Assembly (NCBI RefSeq): GCF_020144665.1
Contig: NZ_JAAHBQ010000003.1
Location: 27,371 to 91,370 of the forward strand
Direction of reading: 5' to 3'
From: Oscillatoria salina IIICB1
GTDB lineage: Bacteria > Cyanobacteriota > Cyanobacteriia > Cyanobacteriales > SIO1D9
DNA: 64,000 nucleotides
In this document: positions 36,290 to 45,600 of the stretch, in pieces
How the letters are laid out: each line of letters opens with the position of its first letter
Numbering within the stretch: the stretch's first letter is position 1
The notes under the pieces: model-generated
What the model was told of the DNA's origin: nothing
Seen by the model: the letters and a program-made list of their open reading frames with translations, nothing else
Database searches by the model: none
Translations under genes and position numbers: made by a program

Positions 36290-36370
36290 ATGGGGGCTTT
36301 TAGGGGTATGATTTTAATACCAGTTACAAAAAACAATGCTACAATCAATCTAGAACTAAGAACTAAGAAG

Positions 36371-36445
36371 ATGAAAGTTGACTACAGCGAAAAAATTTCT
36401 CAGAGTTCCGAAGAGTTAAAAAAGTTACTCGAACGCCTCATCTAA
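36371..36445 (+). pseudogene. N-terminal scrap of an IS630-family transposase/HTH protein
   Basis: A 24-codon frame, MKVDYSEKISQSSEELKKLL followed by ERLI and a stop. This matches the start I remember for IS630-associated helix-turn-helix proteins (MKVDYxEKIxxSxEELKxLLxKQ). It is cut off before the HTH, so only the first ~20 residues survive. Confidence 0.55.
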
Positions 36446-36447
36446 AG

Positions 36448-36876
36448 TCACTCTAACTTCCTCCACACCTGCTCACATTCGTCTGATTCACTCCGCATCT
36501 GACTAACCCATTCTTGAGCATCTTGACCTTTTAACAAATTGGGTACAATTCCACGAAATTATTGTAAGGAACGCTGACGTTTTTTGTTCTTTGTTTCAGC
36601 AATATACTGAAGCAAATGTTCATAATTTGCATCAATAGATTGACCTTCTTCAACCCGCTCATCTTCCTGAATACGCTGTTCTAAATAATGTAAAACTTCA
36701 AGCCGTTCTTCCTTGTTCAAACTATCAATTTGTGTGAAAACATCTTTAACTTTTGGACTCATACTTCCTCCAAAATGTTTCAAATAATCTGGGTTAAAAC
36801 TAAGGTCAGCAGGTAAACCCTTCGCAGCCCCAACTACCCCTAATTTTACTGCTAAATCATAAGCACTTTCTGCCAT
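36448..36876 (-). pseudogene. Antitoxin-like gene interrupted by an in-frame stop
   Basis: From an ATG at 36876 the frame encodes 105 residues (MAESAYDLAVKLGVVGAA... to KKRQRSLQ) ending in TAA at 36559. The same frame then continues open for 34 codons (FRGIVPNLLKGQDAQEWVSQ onward to WRKLE) up to TGA at 36448. The middle part, TQIDSLNKEERLEVLHYLEQ, and the FRGI.P.LL.G.DAQEWV ending are like cyanobacterial type II antitoxins. A single GAA to TAA change would explain the stop. No toxin gene follows. A short 105-residue product could still be made, so pseudogene status is an inference. Confidence 0.6.
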
Positions 36877-36921
36877 TATCCCTGTACCAACCCATCTAAC
36901 ATTTTATCACCTTCGGAATGT

Positions 36922-37038
36922 TTTCGAGCATTACAATCTTTACAACGACGCTCATTGATTGAAAAAGATATGCAGGACGATGAAACCTACTTCACGGTTA
37001 CGCCGATTCTGAAATGGTATCTTCAAACTATAAAATAG
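36922..37038 (+). pseudogene. Possible NB-ARC/STAND winged-helix fragment
   Basis: A plus-strand stretch reads FRALQSLQRRSLIEKDMQDD followed by ETYFTVTPILKWYLQTIK and a stop. LxSLxRRSLIEK....FTLxPVVMxYV is the winged-helix segment found after the NTPase in cyanobacterial NB-ARC-WD40 proteins. Nothing else of such a gene remains here. Confidence 0.45.
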
Positions 37039-37111
37039 ATTTGTTTTTATGTATTAGTTCTTCCTCCTTAGAAAAAATGACTGAGAATTAAGGTAAAAAC
37101 AGAGGAATAAA

Positions 37112-37975
37112 CTATTTAAGGATTTGCTGAAGCATTCGACTTGCTTGGGAACCGTAGCCGCCGCCAAACAAATTAAAATGATTCAAAATGTGATAAAGAT
37201 TATACAAAGTTTTCCTTTGTTTATAACCTTCATCTAATTGCCAAACTTCGTTATAACCGCGATAAAAAGCAGCAGGGAAACCGCCAAATAATTCAGTCAT
37301 TGCCACATCGACTTCACGATCGCCCCAATATGTGGCAGGATCTAAAATAACTGGTTCTCCTGTTACGGTGGAGGCTGCGTTTCCCGACCACAAGTCCCCA
37401 TGTACTAAGGAAGGTTGCGGTTGACGATCTGCTAAAATTGCTCGTACTTGGCTAATTACCTCATTAGTATCGGGGAAACTACCACCTTTACGTTTCGCTA
37501 GTCGCAATTGATAGCCAATTCTGTGTTCGGCGAAAAAGTCTGCCCAATTTTCTGTCCAAGTATTGATTTGTGGTGTGGAACCGATAGTATTGTTGGTGTC
37601 CCAGCCGAATTTATCTGCGCCTTTGGTTTGGTGCATAGCAGCTAGTTTGCGCCCCATTTCGGTAGAGGTTTCGCTACTACTAGAACCAAATTCTAGCCAT
37701 TCCATAACGATGTAGGCAGTTTGGTCTACTGTACCCCAACAAATCGGTTTGGGAACGCGAATTGTTTGGGTTTCATACATTTGTTTTAAACCCAAGGCTT
37801 CGGCGGCAAACATATCCGCAAAGGAAGCAGAATTGATTTTTAAGAAGTAGTTGCAATTTTGTCCTTCGAGACAATAACATTGATTGATACAGCCGCCACC
37901 AACGGAACGACGGTTTTCAAGCTTGAATTTTTCTTGAGTATGGGTTGAGATTTGTTCGGCGATTTGATTCCACAT
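37112..37975 (-). CDS. Fructosamine kinase family protein
   Basis: A 287-residue cytosolic kinase-fold protein that in this family phosphorylates ketoamines (glycated lysines) so that the sugar falls off. RRSVGGGCINQCYCL (glycine loop) is near the start, followed by YFLKINSASFADMFAAEALGL (Lys and Glu), YIVMEWLEF (hinge), LVHGDLWSGNAA (catalytic HGDLWSGN) and ILDPATYWGDREVDVAMTELFGG (DPA metal site plus D-x-A). I chose the ATG at 37975; an ATG 17 codons upstream would begin in a mobile palindromic repeat. The gene follows the M16 peptidase gene on the same strand by 62 bp. Confidence 0.9.
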   Translation of the reverse strand: MWNQIAEQISTHTQEKFKLENRRSVGGGCINQCYCLEGQNCNYFLKINSASFADMFAAEALGLKQMYETQTIRVPKPICWGTVDQTAYIVMEWLEFGSSSSETSTEMGRKLAAMHQTKGADKFGWDTNNTIGSTPQINTWTENWADFFAEHRIGYQLRLAKRKGGSFPDTNEVISQVRAILADRQPQPSLVHGDLWSGNAASTVTGEPVILDPATYWGDREVDVAMTELFGGFPAAFYRGYNEVWQLDEGYKQRKTLYNLYHILNHFNLFGGGYGSQASRMLQQILK

Positions 37976-37991
37976 TTTTAGTAATTCTGAG

Positions 37992-38015
37992 AGAGACGTT
38001 TGGGATAACGTCTCT
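37992..38015. repeat. AGAGACGTT/AACGTCTCT palindromic element, copy 1
   Basis: Perfect 9-bp arms at 37992-38000 and 38007-38015 followed by ACATA. The same palindrome recurs at 57572-57595. Forms of it (GTAGAGACGT...ACGTCTCTACA) are common dispersed repeats in cyanobacterial intergenic DNA. Confidence 0.85.
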
Positions 38016-38037
38016 ACATATACCAAACATCGAACAA

Positions 38038-39333
38038 TTATTCTGGTTTGACAGCAACTACACCATAAGCATCAAAAGAGAGATAGCGTTGTGCAGCTAT
38101 TTGTAAGTCTACCGCTTCGATCGCTTGAATGCGATCGGGATAATTGATTGCTGGGGCTAAATCTCCGATTTGGGATTGATAATATCCGTAGAGGTTAGCG
38201 CGATCGCTGGGTTTTTCGTTGGCAAAAACGAAACGATTTGCTACTTTAGTACGCAGACGAGTTATATCTGCTTCGGCAATTAGTTCGTTGTTGAGTTGGC
38301 GGATGTGTTCGGCGATCGCATTTTCGACTTCGGTAAGATTTTCCGGTGGTAACATTGCATAGATATAAAATGCTCCCTGAATTAATTGCGTCATGTTACT
38401 CGCACCGATGGAAGATACCAGTTGCCGTTCTTCGCGTAAATCCCGAAACAGTCTCGACATCTTACCCTGTCCTAAAATCGCTGCTAGAATGTCCAGGGCA
38501 TAGGTTTCTGCAACCGAGTTCATTCCCGGTACTCGCCACAACATCACTAAACGGGCTTGTTGCAGGGTTTCATCAATGTATTCTCGCCGCACAATATCGG
38601 TAAAACTAGGTTCGGGGAAGAAAGTTTCTCGTTCGCCTAACCAAGGCATTTTCCCCGCAAATTTATCTTCGCTGTAGCATTGTTCAAATCCAGCGTTAAC
38701 AATACCAATTAATTCCTCCACAGGTAAATTACCCACTACCGCCGCCGTCATTAATTCAGGTCGATACCACTGGCTGTGAAAGTTCCGCATTTGTTGCGCT
38801 TCCAGTTGAGAAATTACCTCTGTCGGTCCTAATACCGAACGGCGATAGGGTAAATGCTCGAAACCTGTTCCCATTGCTCGATAAAACGTGCGACGACGAG
38901 GATTATCTTCCGAACGACGAATTTCTTCCAAAATTACTAGACGTTCGCGTGCAAACGCATCGTCAGCAATGCAAGGATTGACAACTACGTCTATTTGCAA
39001 TGGTGCTAACTTGGCAAAATCTTTGGGGGCGGTGGTGATGTAATAGTGAGTATAATCCTGACTCGTGGCGGCGTTGGTAACTGCACCCCGTTCTTCGATT
39101 AAACGTTCAAAGTCCCCTGCTTTCAGTCGGGGTGTTCCTTTAAAAACCATGTGTTCGAGAAAATGAGCCATGCCGTTGATAGCATCGGGTTCGACGGCAG
39201 AACCCACTTTTAACCAGATATTCAAACTTACCGCATCCACGGCCATCTGTTCTGCAACAATAGTTAAACCGTTGGGTAATTGCCTTACTGTGGGCGCATT
39301 CAGGGTTGGAGTCGAAAGCAGAGTTGATGTCAT
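38038..39333 (-). CDS. M16-family zinc metallopeptidase
   Basis: A 431-residue insulinase/mitochondrial-processing-peptidase-like protein. The inverted zinc motif HFLEHMVFKG (~57-66, HxxEH) and the downstream Glu in the YTHYYITT region are intact, so it should be catalytically active. VNPCIADDAFARERLVILEEI (~120-140) and the C-terminal half with LRLREERQLVSSIGA-like sequence (RDLREERQLVSSIGASNM) complete the two-domain fold. No signal peptide, so cytosolic processing or peptide clearance is likely. The family often comes as an active/inactive pair in cyanobacteria; only one member is here. Confidence 0.92.
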   Translation of the reverse strand: MTSTLLSTPTLNAPTVRQLPNGLTIVAEQMAVDAVSLNIWLKVGSAVEPDAINGMAHFLEHMVFKGTPRLKAGDFERLIEERGAVTNAATSQDYTHYYITTAPKDFAKLAPLQIDVVVNPCIADDAFARERLVILEEIRRSEDNPRRRTFYRAMGTGFEHLPYRRSVLGPTEVISQLEAQQMRNFHSQWYRPELMTAAVVGNLPVEELIGIVNAGFEQCYSEDKFAGKMPWLGERETFFPEPSFTDIVRREYIDETLQQARLVMLWRVPGMNSVAETYALDILAAILGQGKMSRLFRDLREERQLVSSIGASNMTQLIQGAFYIYAMLPPENLTEVENAIAEHIRQLNNELIAEADITRLRTKVANRFVFANEKPSDRANLYGYYQSQIGDLAPAINYPDRIQAIEAVDLQIAAQRYLSFDAYGVVAVKPE

Positions 39334-39440
39334 TCGCTAATTACAAATATTTGTTAATTCTGCTTTTATCTTAACTAGGTTAGGGAATTAGGCGATCGCG
39401 CACTTCCTTCTTAACTTTTCTCAACAAATGTTTACAATGT

Positions 39441-39552
39441 GATTGGGGACTGGGAATTGGGGACTGGGAATTGGGGACTGGGGACTGGGGACTGGGGACT
39501 GGGGACTGGGGATTGGGGATTGGGGACTGGGGACTGGGGACTGGAGACTGGG
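39441..39552. repeat. STRR1-type heptamer array in the crtD leader
   Basis: About 16 heptamers of GGGGACT/GGGGATT/GGGAATT, the complement of the CCCCAGT class. The array ends 26 bp before the crtD start codon. It gives a GDWGLG open frame that is not a gene. Confidence 0.93.
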
Positions 39553-39578
39553 TGAAAACTTATTTTTAATACATACTT

Positions 39579-41168
39579 ATGCAAAAAAGTCAAGAAAAAA
39601 CACAAAAAAATCGTGTAGTAGTTGTTGGGGCGGGAATTGGCGGACTCACAGCCGGGGCATTACTAGCTCGTCGAGGCTACGATGTCCTTATTTTAGATCA
39701 GGCGATCGCACCCGGAGGCTGTGCCTCAACCTTCAAACGACGAGAATTTACCTTTGATGTCGGTGCAACCCAAGTAGCAGGTTTAGAGCCTGGAGGCATC
39801 CACAAACGCATCTTTGATGAGTTAGAAATAGAGTTACCATCAGCCACACCTTGCGATCCAGCTTGCGCGGTATTCTTACCAGGAGAAACCGAACCAATTA
39901 GTGTTTGGCGCGACCCGAAAAAATGGCAATTAGAGAGACAAAAACAGTTTCCCAGCAGCGAACCTTTTTGGCAATTAATGTCAAATTTATTTCGTGCTAG
40001 CTGGCGATTTCAAAGTAGAGATCCAGTCTTACCGCCGCGCAATTTATGGGATCTTTGGCAGTTAATTGCTGCCCTCCGTTTAGATACTTTTATCACCGTA
40101 CCTTTTACTTTCATGACCGTAAGTGATGCCTTAAGAGGATATCGGATTTATGATGACAAAAGGCTGCGAACATTTTTAGATTTACAACTAAAACTTTATT
40201 CCCAAGTTGATGCCGATGAAACAGCTTTATTGTATGCAGCAACAGCATTAGGAGTATCTCAAGAACCACAGGGATTATATCATTTACAAGGCAGTATGCA
40301 GGTATTAAGCGATCGCCTCGTTGAAGGATTAGAGAAATACGGCGGTAAACTATTAATGCGCCACACTGTCGAAAAAATTCATACTAACTCAGGAAGAATA
40401 ACTGGAGTTAGCATTCGTAACCAAAAAACTAACGAAATTTGGTTTCAAGCTGCCCATAAAGTAGTTGCTAATGTTACAGTGCATAATTTAGTTAAATTGT
40501 TAGATCTAAACTCTAATCTAGAGAAATCTTCTCCGACAACTTTACAGCAATCGTGGCGACAAAAACTAACTACAAAACTACTTTTTCCTAGTTATAAAAA
40601 AAGAGTAGATAAATTACCTTCACCATCAGGTGCATTTGTAATTTATCTTGGTGTAGAACAAAGTGCCATTCCTAAAAATTGTCCGCCTCACCTACAATTT
40701 CTCTACGACTACGACGGAGAAATAGGTGAAAATAACTCATTATTCGTATCAGTTAGTAAACCAGGAGACGGACGCGCCCCAACCGGAAAAGCGACAATTA
40801 TTGCATCATCATTTACCGATACTCGAAAATGGTGGCGAGGCACAGAAAAAGATTATCAACGCCTAAAACAAGAATATACCGAAAACGCGATCGCTCGCCT
40901 AGCAGAATACTTCCACCTCACCCCAGAAACCATTATCCACACCGAAGCCGCCACACCGCGCACATTTGCCCGTTTTACCGCCCGCGAAGACGGTTTCGTC
41001 GGCGGAATTGGACAAAGAATACCCACATTTGGTCCCTTTAGTTTTGCTACTCGAACCCCAATTGCTAACTTATGGTTAGTCGGCGACTCCACCCACCCAG
41101 GAGAAGGAACCGCAGGCGTTAGTTATTCCGCCCTGACTGTGGTAAGACAAATACAAGCAGATGAATAA
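39579..41168 (+). CDS. crtD: Carotenoid C-3',4' desaturase-like oxidoreductase (CrtD type)
   Basis: A 529-residue FAD-dependent phytoene-desaturase-family enzyme, thought to act on the psi-end of carotenoids during myxol glycoside synthesis. The FAD-binding fold is at the start ([21 protein letters not shown], ~12-31), followed by [20 protein letters not shown] (~46-65), characteristic of the CrtD/CrtO/CrtISO group, and a C-terminal FAD motif [20 protein letters not shown] (~497-516). The choice of CrtD over CrtO or carotene isomerase rests on remembered cyanobacterial annotation of [18 protein letters not shown] and is less certain than the family. Its leader holds a heptamer-repeat tract. 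Confidence 0.82.
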   Translation: MQKSQEKTQKNRVVVVGAGIGGLTAGALLARRGYDVLILDQAIAPGGCASTFKRREFTFDVGATQVAGLEPGGIHKRIFDELEIELPSATPCDPACAVFLPGETEPISVWRDPKKWQLERQKQFPSSEPFWQLMSNLFRASWRFQSRDPVLPPRNLWDLWQLIAALRLDTFITVPFTFMTVSDALRGYRIYDDKRLRTFLDLQLKLYSQVDADETALLYAATALGVSQEPQGLYHLQGSMQVLSDRLVEGLEKYGGKLLMRHTVEKIHTNSGRITGVSIRNQKTNEIWFQAAHKVVANVTVHNLVKLLDLNSNLEKSSPTTLQQSWRQKLTTKLLFPSYKKRVDKLPSPSGAFVIYLGVEQSAIPKNCPPHLQFLYDYDGEIGENNSLFVSVSKPGDGRAPTGKATIIASSFTDTRKWWRGTEKDYQRLKQEYTENAIARLAEYFHLTPETIIHTEAATPRTFARFTAREDGFVGGIGQRIPTFGPFSFATRTPIANLWLVGDSTHPGEGTAGVSYSALTVVRQIQADE

Positions 41169-41345
41169 CCCAGGAATTAAGACAATTTTTAAGTAATAAT
41201 TTTCCTAATCAACAGAATCAGTTCTTAATGAGTGACTAGCTGATGTTTAAATATATTTTTCTCTTTATTTCCTCTCTTACATTTATGTAGATTTAGCGAT
41301 CGCCAACGTCGTAAAATCTACATACCGAATCAGAATAAAAACAGC

Positions 41346-42155
41346 GTGAAAACCGATACCATATTTTATCGCCTTTTTCAATCTTTTCCCAGCAGCTTCT
41401 TTGAACTGATTCAACTTCCGCCTTCAACAGCAGAAACTTATCAATTTGCCTCAGTAGAAATCAAACAGCTTGCTTTCCGCATTGACGGCGTATTTCTTCC
41501 GGCTACAGAAGCAACTGAAGAACCGATTTACTTTGTTGAAGTCCAATTTCAACCAGACAAAAACTTTTACTCTCGCTTTTTTGCCGAAATCTTTTTGTAT
41601 TTGGACAAAACTGAACTAAAAAACGACTGGCGTGCAGTTGTTATCTATCCGACGCGCAATACTGATAAAGGAGAAATAACGCGCTATCGAGCCTTACTCG
41701 CATCGGAACAAGTTAATCGTCTTTATCTGGATGAATTAGATTTTACTACTGAAGAGACTCTTGGCATAGAAACAGTAAAATTAGTAGTAGCTGACGAGGA
41801 AACAGCACCCGTTCGGGCAAGACAGTTAATTGAGAAAGCCACAACAGAAATAACTGATGCTTCTCGACAAAGAGAGCTAATACAATTAATAGAAACGATC
41901 GTAGTTTACAAGTTTACCAACTTAAGTCGTAAGGAGATTGAAGCCATGTTAGGATTAGGCGACATCAAGCAAAGTAAGGTCTATCAAGAAGCTTTTCAGG
42001 AAGGTGAAGAGCGCGTTAAGCTAGCCGCAGTACCCGCAATGTTGGCTTTAGGGGCATCTGTGGAGTATATCGCTGAGGTATTGGCTATGGATGTGGAGGA
42101 AGTCAGCGAATTAGCCCAAAATCAACCTCAAATCAATTCTGGAGACGAAAATTAA
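41346..42155 (+). CDS. DUF2887/Rpn-family putative nuclease
   Basis: A 269-residue protein, GTG start, of the PD-(D/E)XK-like Rpn/DUF2887 group that is very frequent in cyanobacteria. KTDTIFYRLFQSFPSSFFEL (~2-21) is the family start. FRIDGVFLPATEATEEPIYFVEVQFQ (~44-69) holds the D...E-x-Q nuclease core. The C-terminal part, EIEAMLGLGDIKQSKVYQEA onward with GEERVKLAAVPAMLALGAS, is the usual tail. Rpn relatives promote recombination and cut DNA; cellular role here unknown. A decayed copy of the tail follows directly. Confidence 0.88.
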   Translation: MKTDTIFYRLFQSFPSSFFELIQLPPSTAETYQFASVEIKQLAFRIDGVFLPATEATEEPIYFVEVQFQPDKNFYSRFFAEIFLYLDKTELKNDWRAVVIYPTRNTDKGEITRYRALLASEQVNRLYLDELDFTTEETLGIETVKLVVADEETAPVRARQLIEKATTEITDASRQRELIQLIETIVVYKFTNLSRKEIEAMLGLGDIKQSKVYQEAFQEGEERVKLAAVPAMLALGASVEYIAEVLAMDVEEVSELAQNQPQINSGDEN

Positions 42156-42201
42156 GCGTGATTTGGTGAAAGAGGCGATCGCCTTTTTCCCCTTTCCCCC
42201 T

Positions 42202-42468
42202 TTAAGCGCCAAAGAGAGCAAGGAGATCGAAGCCATGTTAGGATTAGGCGACATCAAGCAAAGCAAGGTCTATCAAGAAGCTTTTCAGGAAGGTATCCAA
42301 GAAGGTGAAAAGCGTGCTGAAAAGCGCGGTAAGTGAGAAGCAGTACCCGCAATGTTGAATTTAGGTGCATCAGTAGAGTATATCGCGGAGGTTTTAGCTT
42401 TGGATGTGGAGCAAGTCCGAGAAATAGCCGAAAATCAGCCTCAAATCAATTCTGGAGAGGAAAATTAA
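42202..42468 (+). pseudogene. Tandem decayed duplicate of the DUF2887 C-terminus
   Basis: The frame SKEIEAMLGLGDIKQSKVYQ, then EAFQEGIQEGEKRAEKRGK, stops at TGA (42334-42336) and continues as VPAMLNLGASVEYIAEVLAL to NQPQINSGEEN and TAA at 42466. It is a near copy of the last ~85 codons of the preceding gene, including sequence after the stop codon, with a TGA interruption and an inserted EGIQEGEKRAEK-type segment. It arose by tandem duplication rather than being an independent gene. Confidence 0.85.
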
Positions 42469-42636
42469 ACGCGATTTGGGGAAAAGCGATCGCAACCTCA
42501 ACTAGCTTGGTGTACTGAACGACAATAGTAAATAACGCAGGTGGGGTGTTAACAGCGATAACCTAAATTTATGGCTCGCCTACCCAAGCAAATTCTACCT
42601 GCAAACTGTTAACGTCAGTACAGTGGGGGATTCTCT

Positions 42637-45600
42637 ATGTTTGTTTATCGCACCTCTGTTTTTAACAATCAAGTAAAAGAACGAAATCTTAGCGATCGCG
42701 TTAACCGTCTCTGTGACGATCTCGAAAGCATGACGGTTGATGAAGTATTGGCACATTTTGAGCGTTTGTATCCTTATCTCAAGCGTAAAGAAGGTAATCT
42801 GCGCTTAATTGCTCGCATCCGTCGCGTAGGGAACGACCAAATTCTTTGCTGGTTAGCGGTTTTTAGGCGTGGTGACAGCAAATACGAGGAATTTTTGCGA
42901 GAACGGGAAAAATTTAGTAACCCCTCTCTGGATGGTCAAATTCAGCATCTTGAAGAATGGCTGCGGGAACAAAAAGCCTCCACAAAGGAAATGCAACCTT
43001 CGCCTCCACCTTTAGACGGAAATTTATTACCTTGGCTCGATCCTCCTTCTTGGCAAAAGCATACTAGCGATGAGGTAGTAATCTATGAAAGTGAAACTTG
43101 GCTAAATTTATTTCAAACTCCAGAAATCCAAAATCAATGGCAAATTTATAATCGTCTCATTGCCAATCTTGCCTCTAATAATGACTCAATTGGCGAAAGT
43201 ACGGGGTTTGATGGCATCAAAATTTATACTGAAAAACAGCATTCTCTTTTATTTAGCAAAATTATTACTTCTGATACTCCCGAAAGGAAAGTTTTGTTTC
43301 TCCTCGCTCCTTTTGCTAAAATACCTTCCCCTGAAGAAATTCAGCACATAGCCGAAGCAAACCAAATCAATTGTTTATCCGAACGACTGCAAATAGATGA
43401 CTTAACTTTTTCTGCCAAACGTGCCTATCCCAGCTATTTATTAGCAGATGAAAAAAGTTGGTTGGCAATCGAAAAAGAAGAAGCCGCCAATTTAGCACTT
43501 TCTGCCGAAGAAGAAGCAATTCTGCATTCAGTTTCTACTTCTAACCCATCTTTACCATTATTTTTAAACGGGCAAGCAGGTAGCGGCAAATCTACAATGT
43601 TGTTCCACCTTTTTGCTGATTACTGTCATCGACACTGGCAGTATTGTCAAGAAGAAAAAAGAGATTTTTTAAGCAAGCCACATCCTTTATTTTTAGCATA
43701 TAACGATCGCCTACTCAAAGTTGCCCAAGAGCGAGTAGCAGCTTTACTAGCATCACATCACCGCTTTCTGGAAAGAAGAGGTGAAGAAATCGAATTTCCA
43801 GATATTAGTCCCTTTTTTCAATCATTACGGACATTTTTACGAGATTTGCTTCCGCCAGAAGAACGCGATCGCTTTCTCGATGCTAATTATATTTCTTTTC
43901 ATCGCTTTCGCCAACTTTGCCGCCGCGCTTGGCGCGGCTATTCACCAGAAAGATGTTGGTTAGTAATTCGGACTTTTATTAAAGGATATCATCTGGATGA
44001 ACGGGATGTTTATCTAGAACTTGAAGATTACCAAGAAATTCCTCGCCGTGAAAGAACTGTTTCCACTGAAGAATTCAAGAAAATTTACGACCATGTTTGG
44101 AAATGGTACAAAAAGCGTACTGAAGAAAATAACGAATGGGACGACCAAGATTTAATCAGAAAAGTGCTACAACTTAAATGTTACAATTCTGAATATACAG
44201 CTATTTTTTGTGACGAAGCGCAAGATTTTACCCAATTAGAATTAAAATTAATCATGCGCTTGTCTGTGTTTTCTAACTACGATTTAGAACATCAGCACGT
44301 TGAAAGTTTGCCTTTTGCATTTGCCGGAGATCCGCTTCAAACTCTCAATCCTACTGGCTTTCGTTGGGCTAGTCTGAAAGCTGCTTTTTACAATGAAGTA
44401 ATTGCCGCGCTTTCGCCGACAGGAAGATTAGGATTAGAAATGAACTTTACTGAATTAGAGTGCAATTATCGCTCAATTCCACCCATTGTCGGCGTGAATA
44501 ACTTAATCCAACTTTGGCGGCGAGTGCTATTTGACATTCCCGAACTCAAACCCCAACATACGAAAAAAAGTGGAGAATTTGCGCCAGAGAAATTTATTTT
44601 ATCGCAAAATATTCAACCAGAAGATATAGTTTTGTATTTGCAAAATACAATTATTATTATTCCTTGCGATGAAGGGGGAGAAATAGATTATGTACAAGAT
44701 GATGAAATTCTCTGTCGTCTAGTTTCCGGAGAAGAAAATGCCGAAGCACCTTGGAATGTTCTCAGCGCGATCGCCGCAAAAGGCTTAGAGTTTAAACAAG
44801 TTGTTCTCTACAAATTTGGCGAAGCTTGCGATCGAAAAGCTTGGAAAACAAACGACGATCGTGGTGAAGAGATTAAATACTTTTTTAATAAGCTTTATGT
44901 GGCGGCAAGTCGCGCCACAGAACGGTTATTTATTATTGATACAGAAACCGGAGAACACAACTTGTGGAAACGAGCAAGTACCGAAGCAGAATTAACTCAA
45001 TTCATTCAACAATTACCTAGAGAAAGAGAGCAAAAACAATGGCAAGAAAGGATAAAATTAATCAGTTTGGGTAATAGCCCCGCCGAATTAGGTACAGATG
45101 ACTTGCAGGCGATCGCGCAAACTTTCGAGACGGAAGGGCTACAGTCACAAGATCCTGACTGGCTAAGGCGCGCCCAAAGAGCATATCTAAAACTTGACAA
45201 TTATACCCAGGCTGTGGTATGCGAAGCTTGGGCACTGAAACTAGAAGCACAATATCTAGAAGCTGGATCTCGCTTTTTACAACTAGAAGAAGTAGAAGAA
45301 GCTTGGAATTGTTTCTGGGAAGGAATGTGTTGGACAGAATTAATTAATTGGTACGAAGAACAAGAAAAACAACCCAATCATCAAATATCAACCGCTCGCG
45401 CTTCAGTTCGTCCTTTAATTAATTTTATGGCAAACAATTACGAACAATCAATTACTCGTCTGCAAGAATTTACTACTTTCTTAGAAACAGAAATAACTAA
45501 CAAAAAACTCGCCGAACATCGCTTCAGCCAACAATGGCAAAACGCCCTCCAAGACTACGCCCAAACTATCTCAAAATTACAGTCAAATCAGCAATTAATA

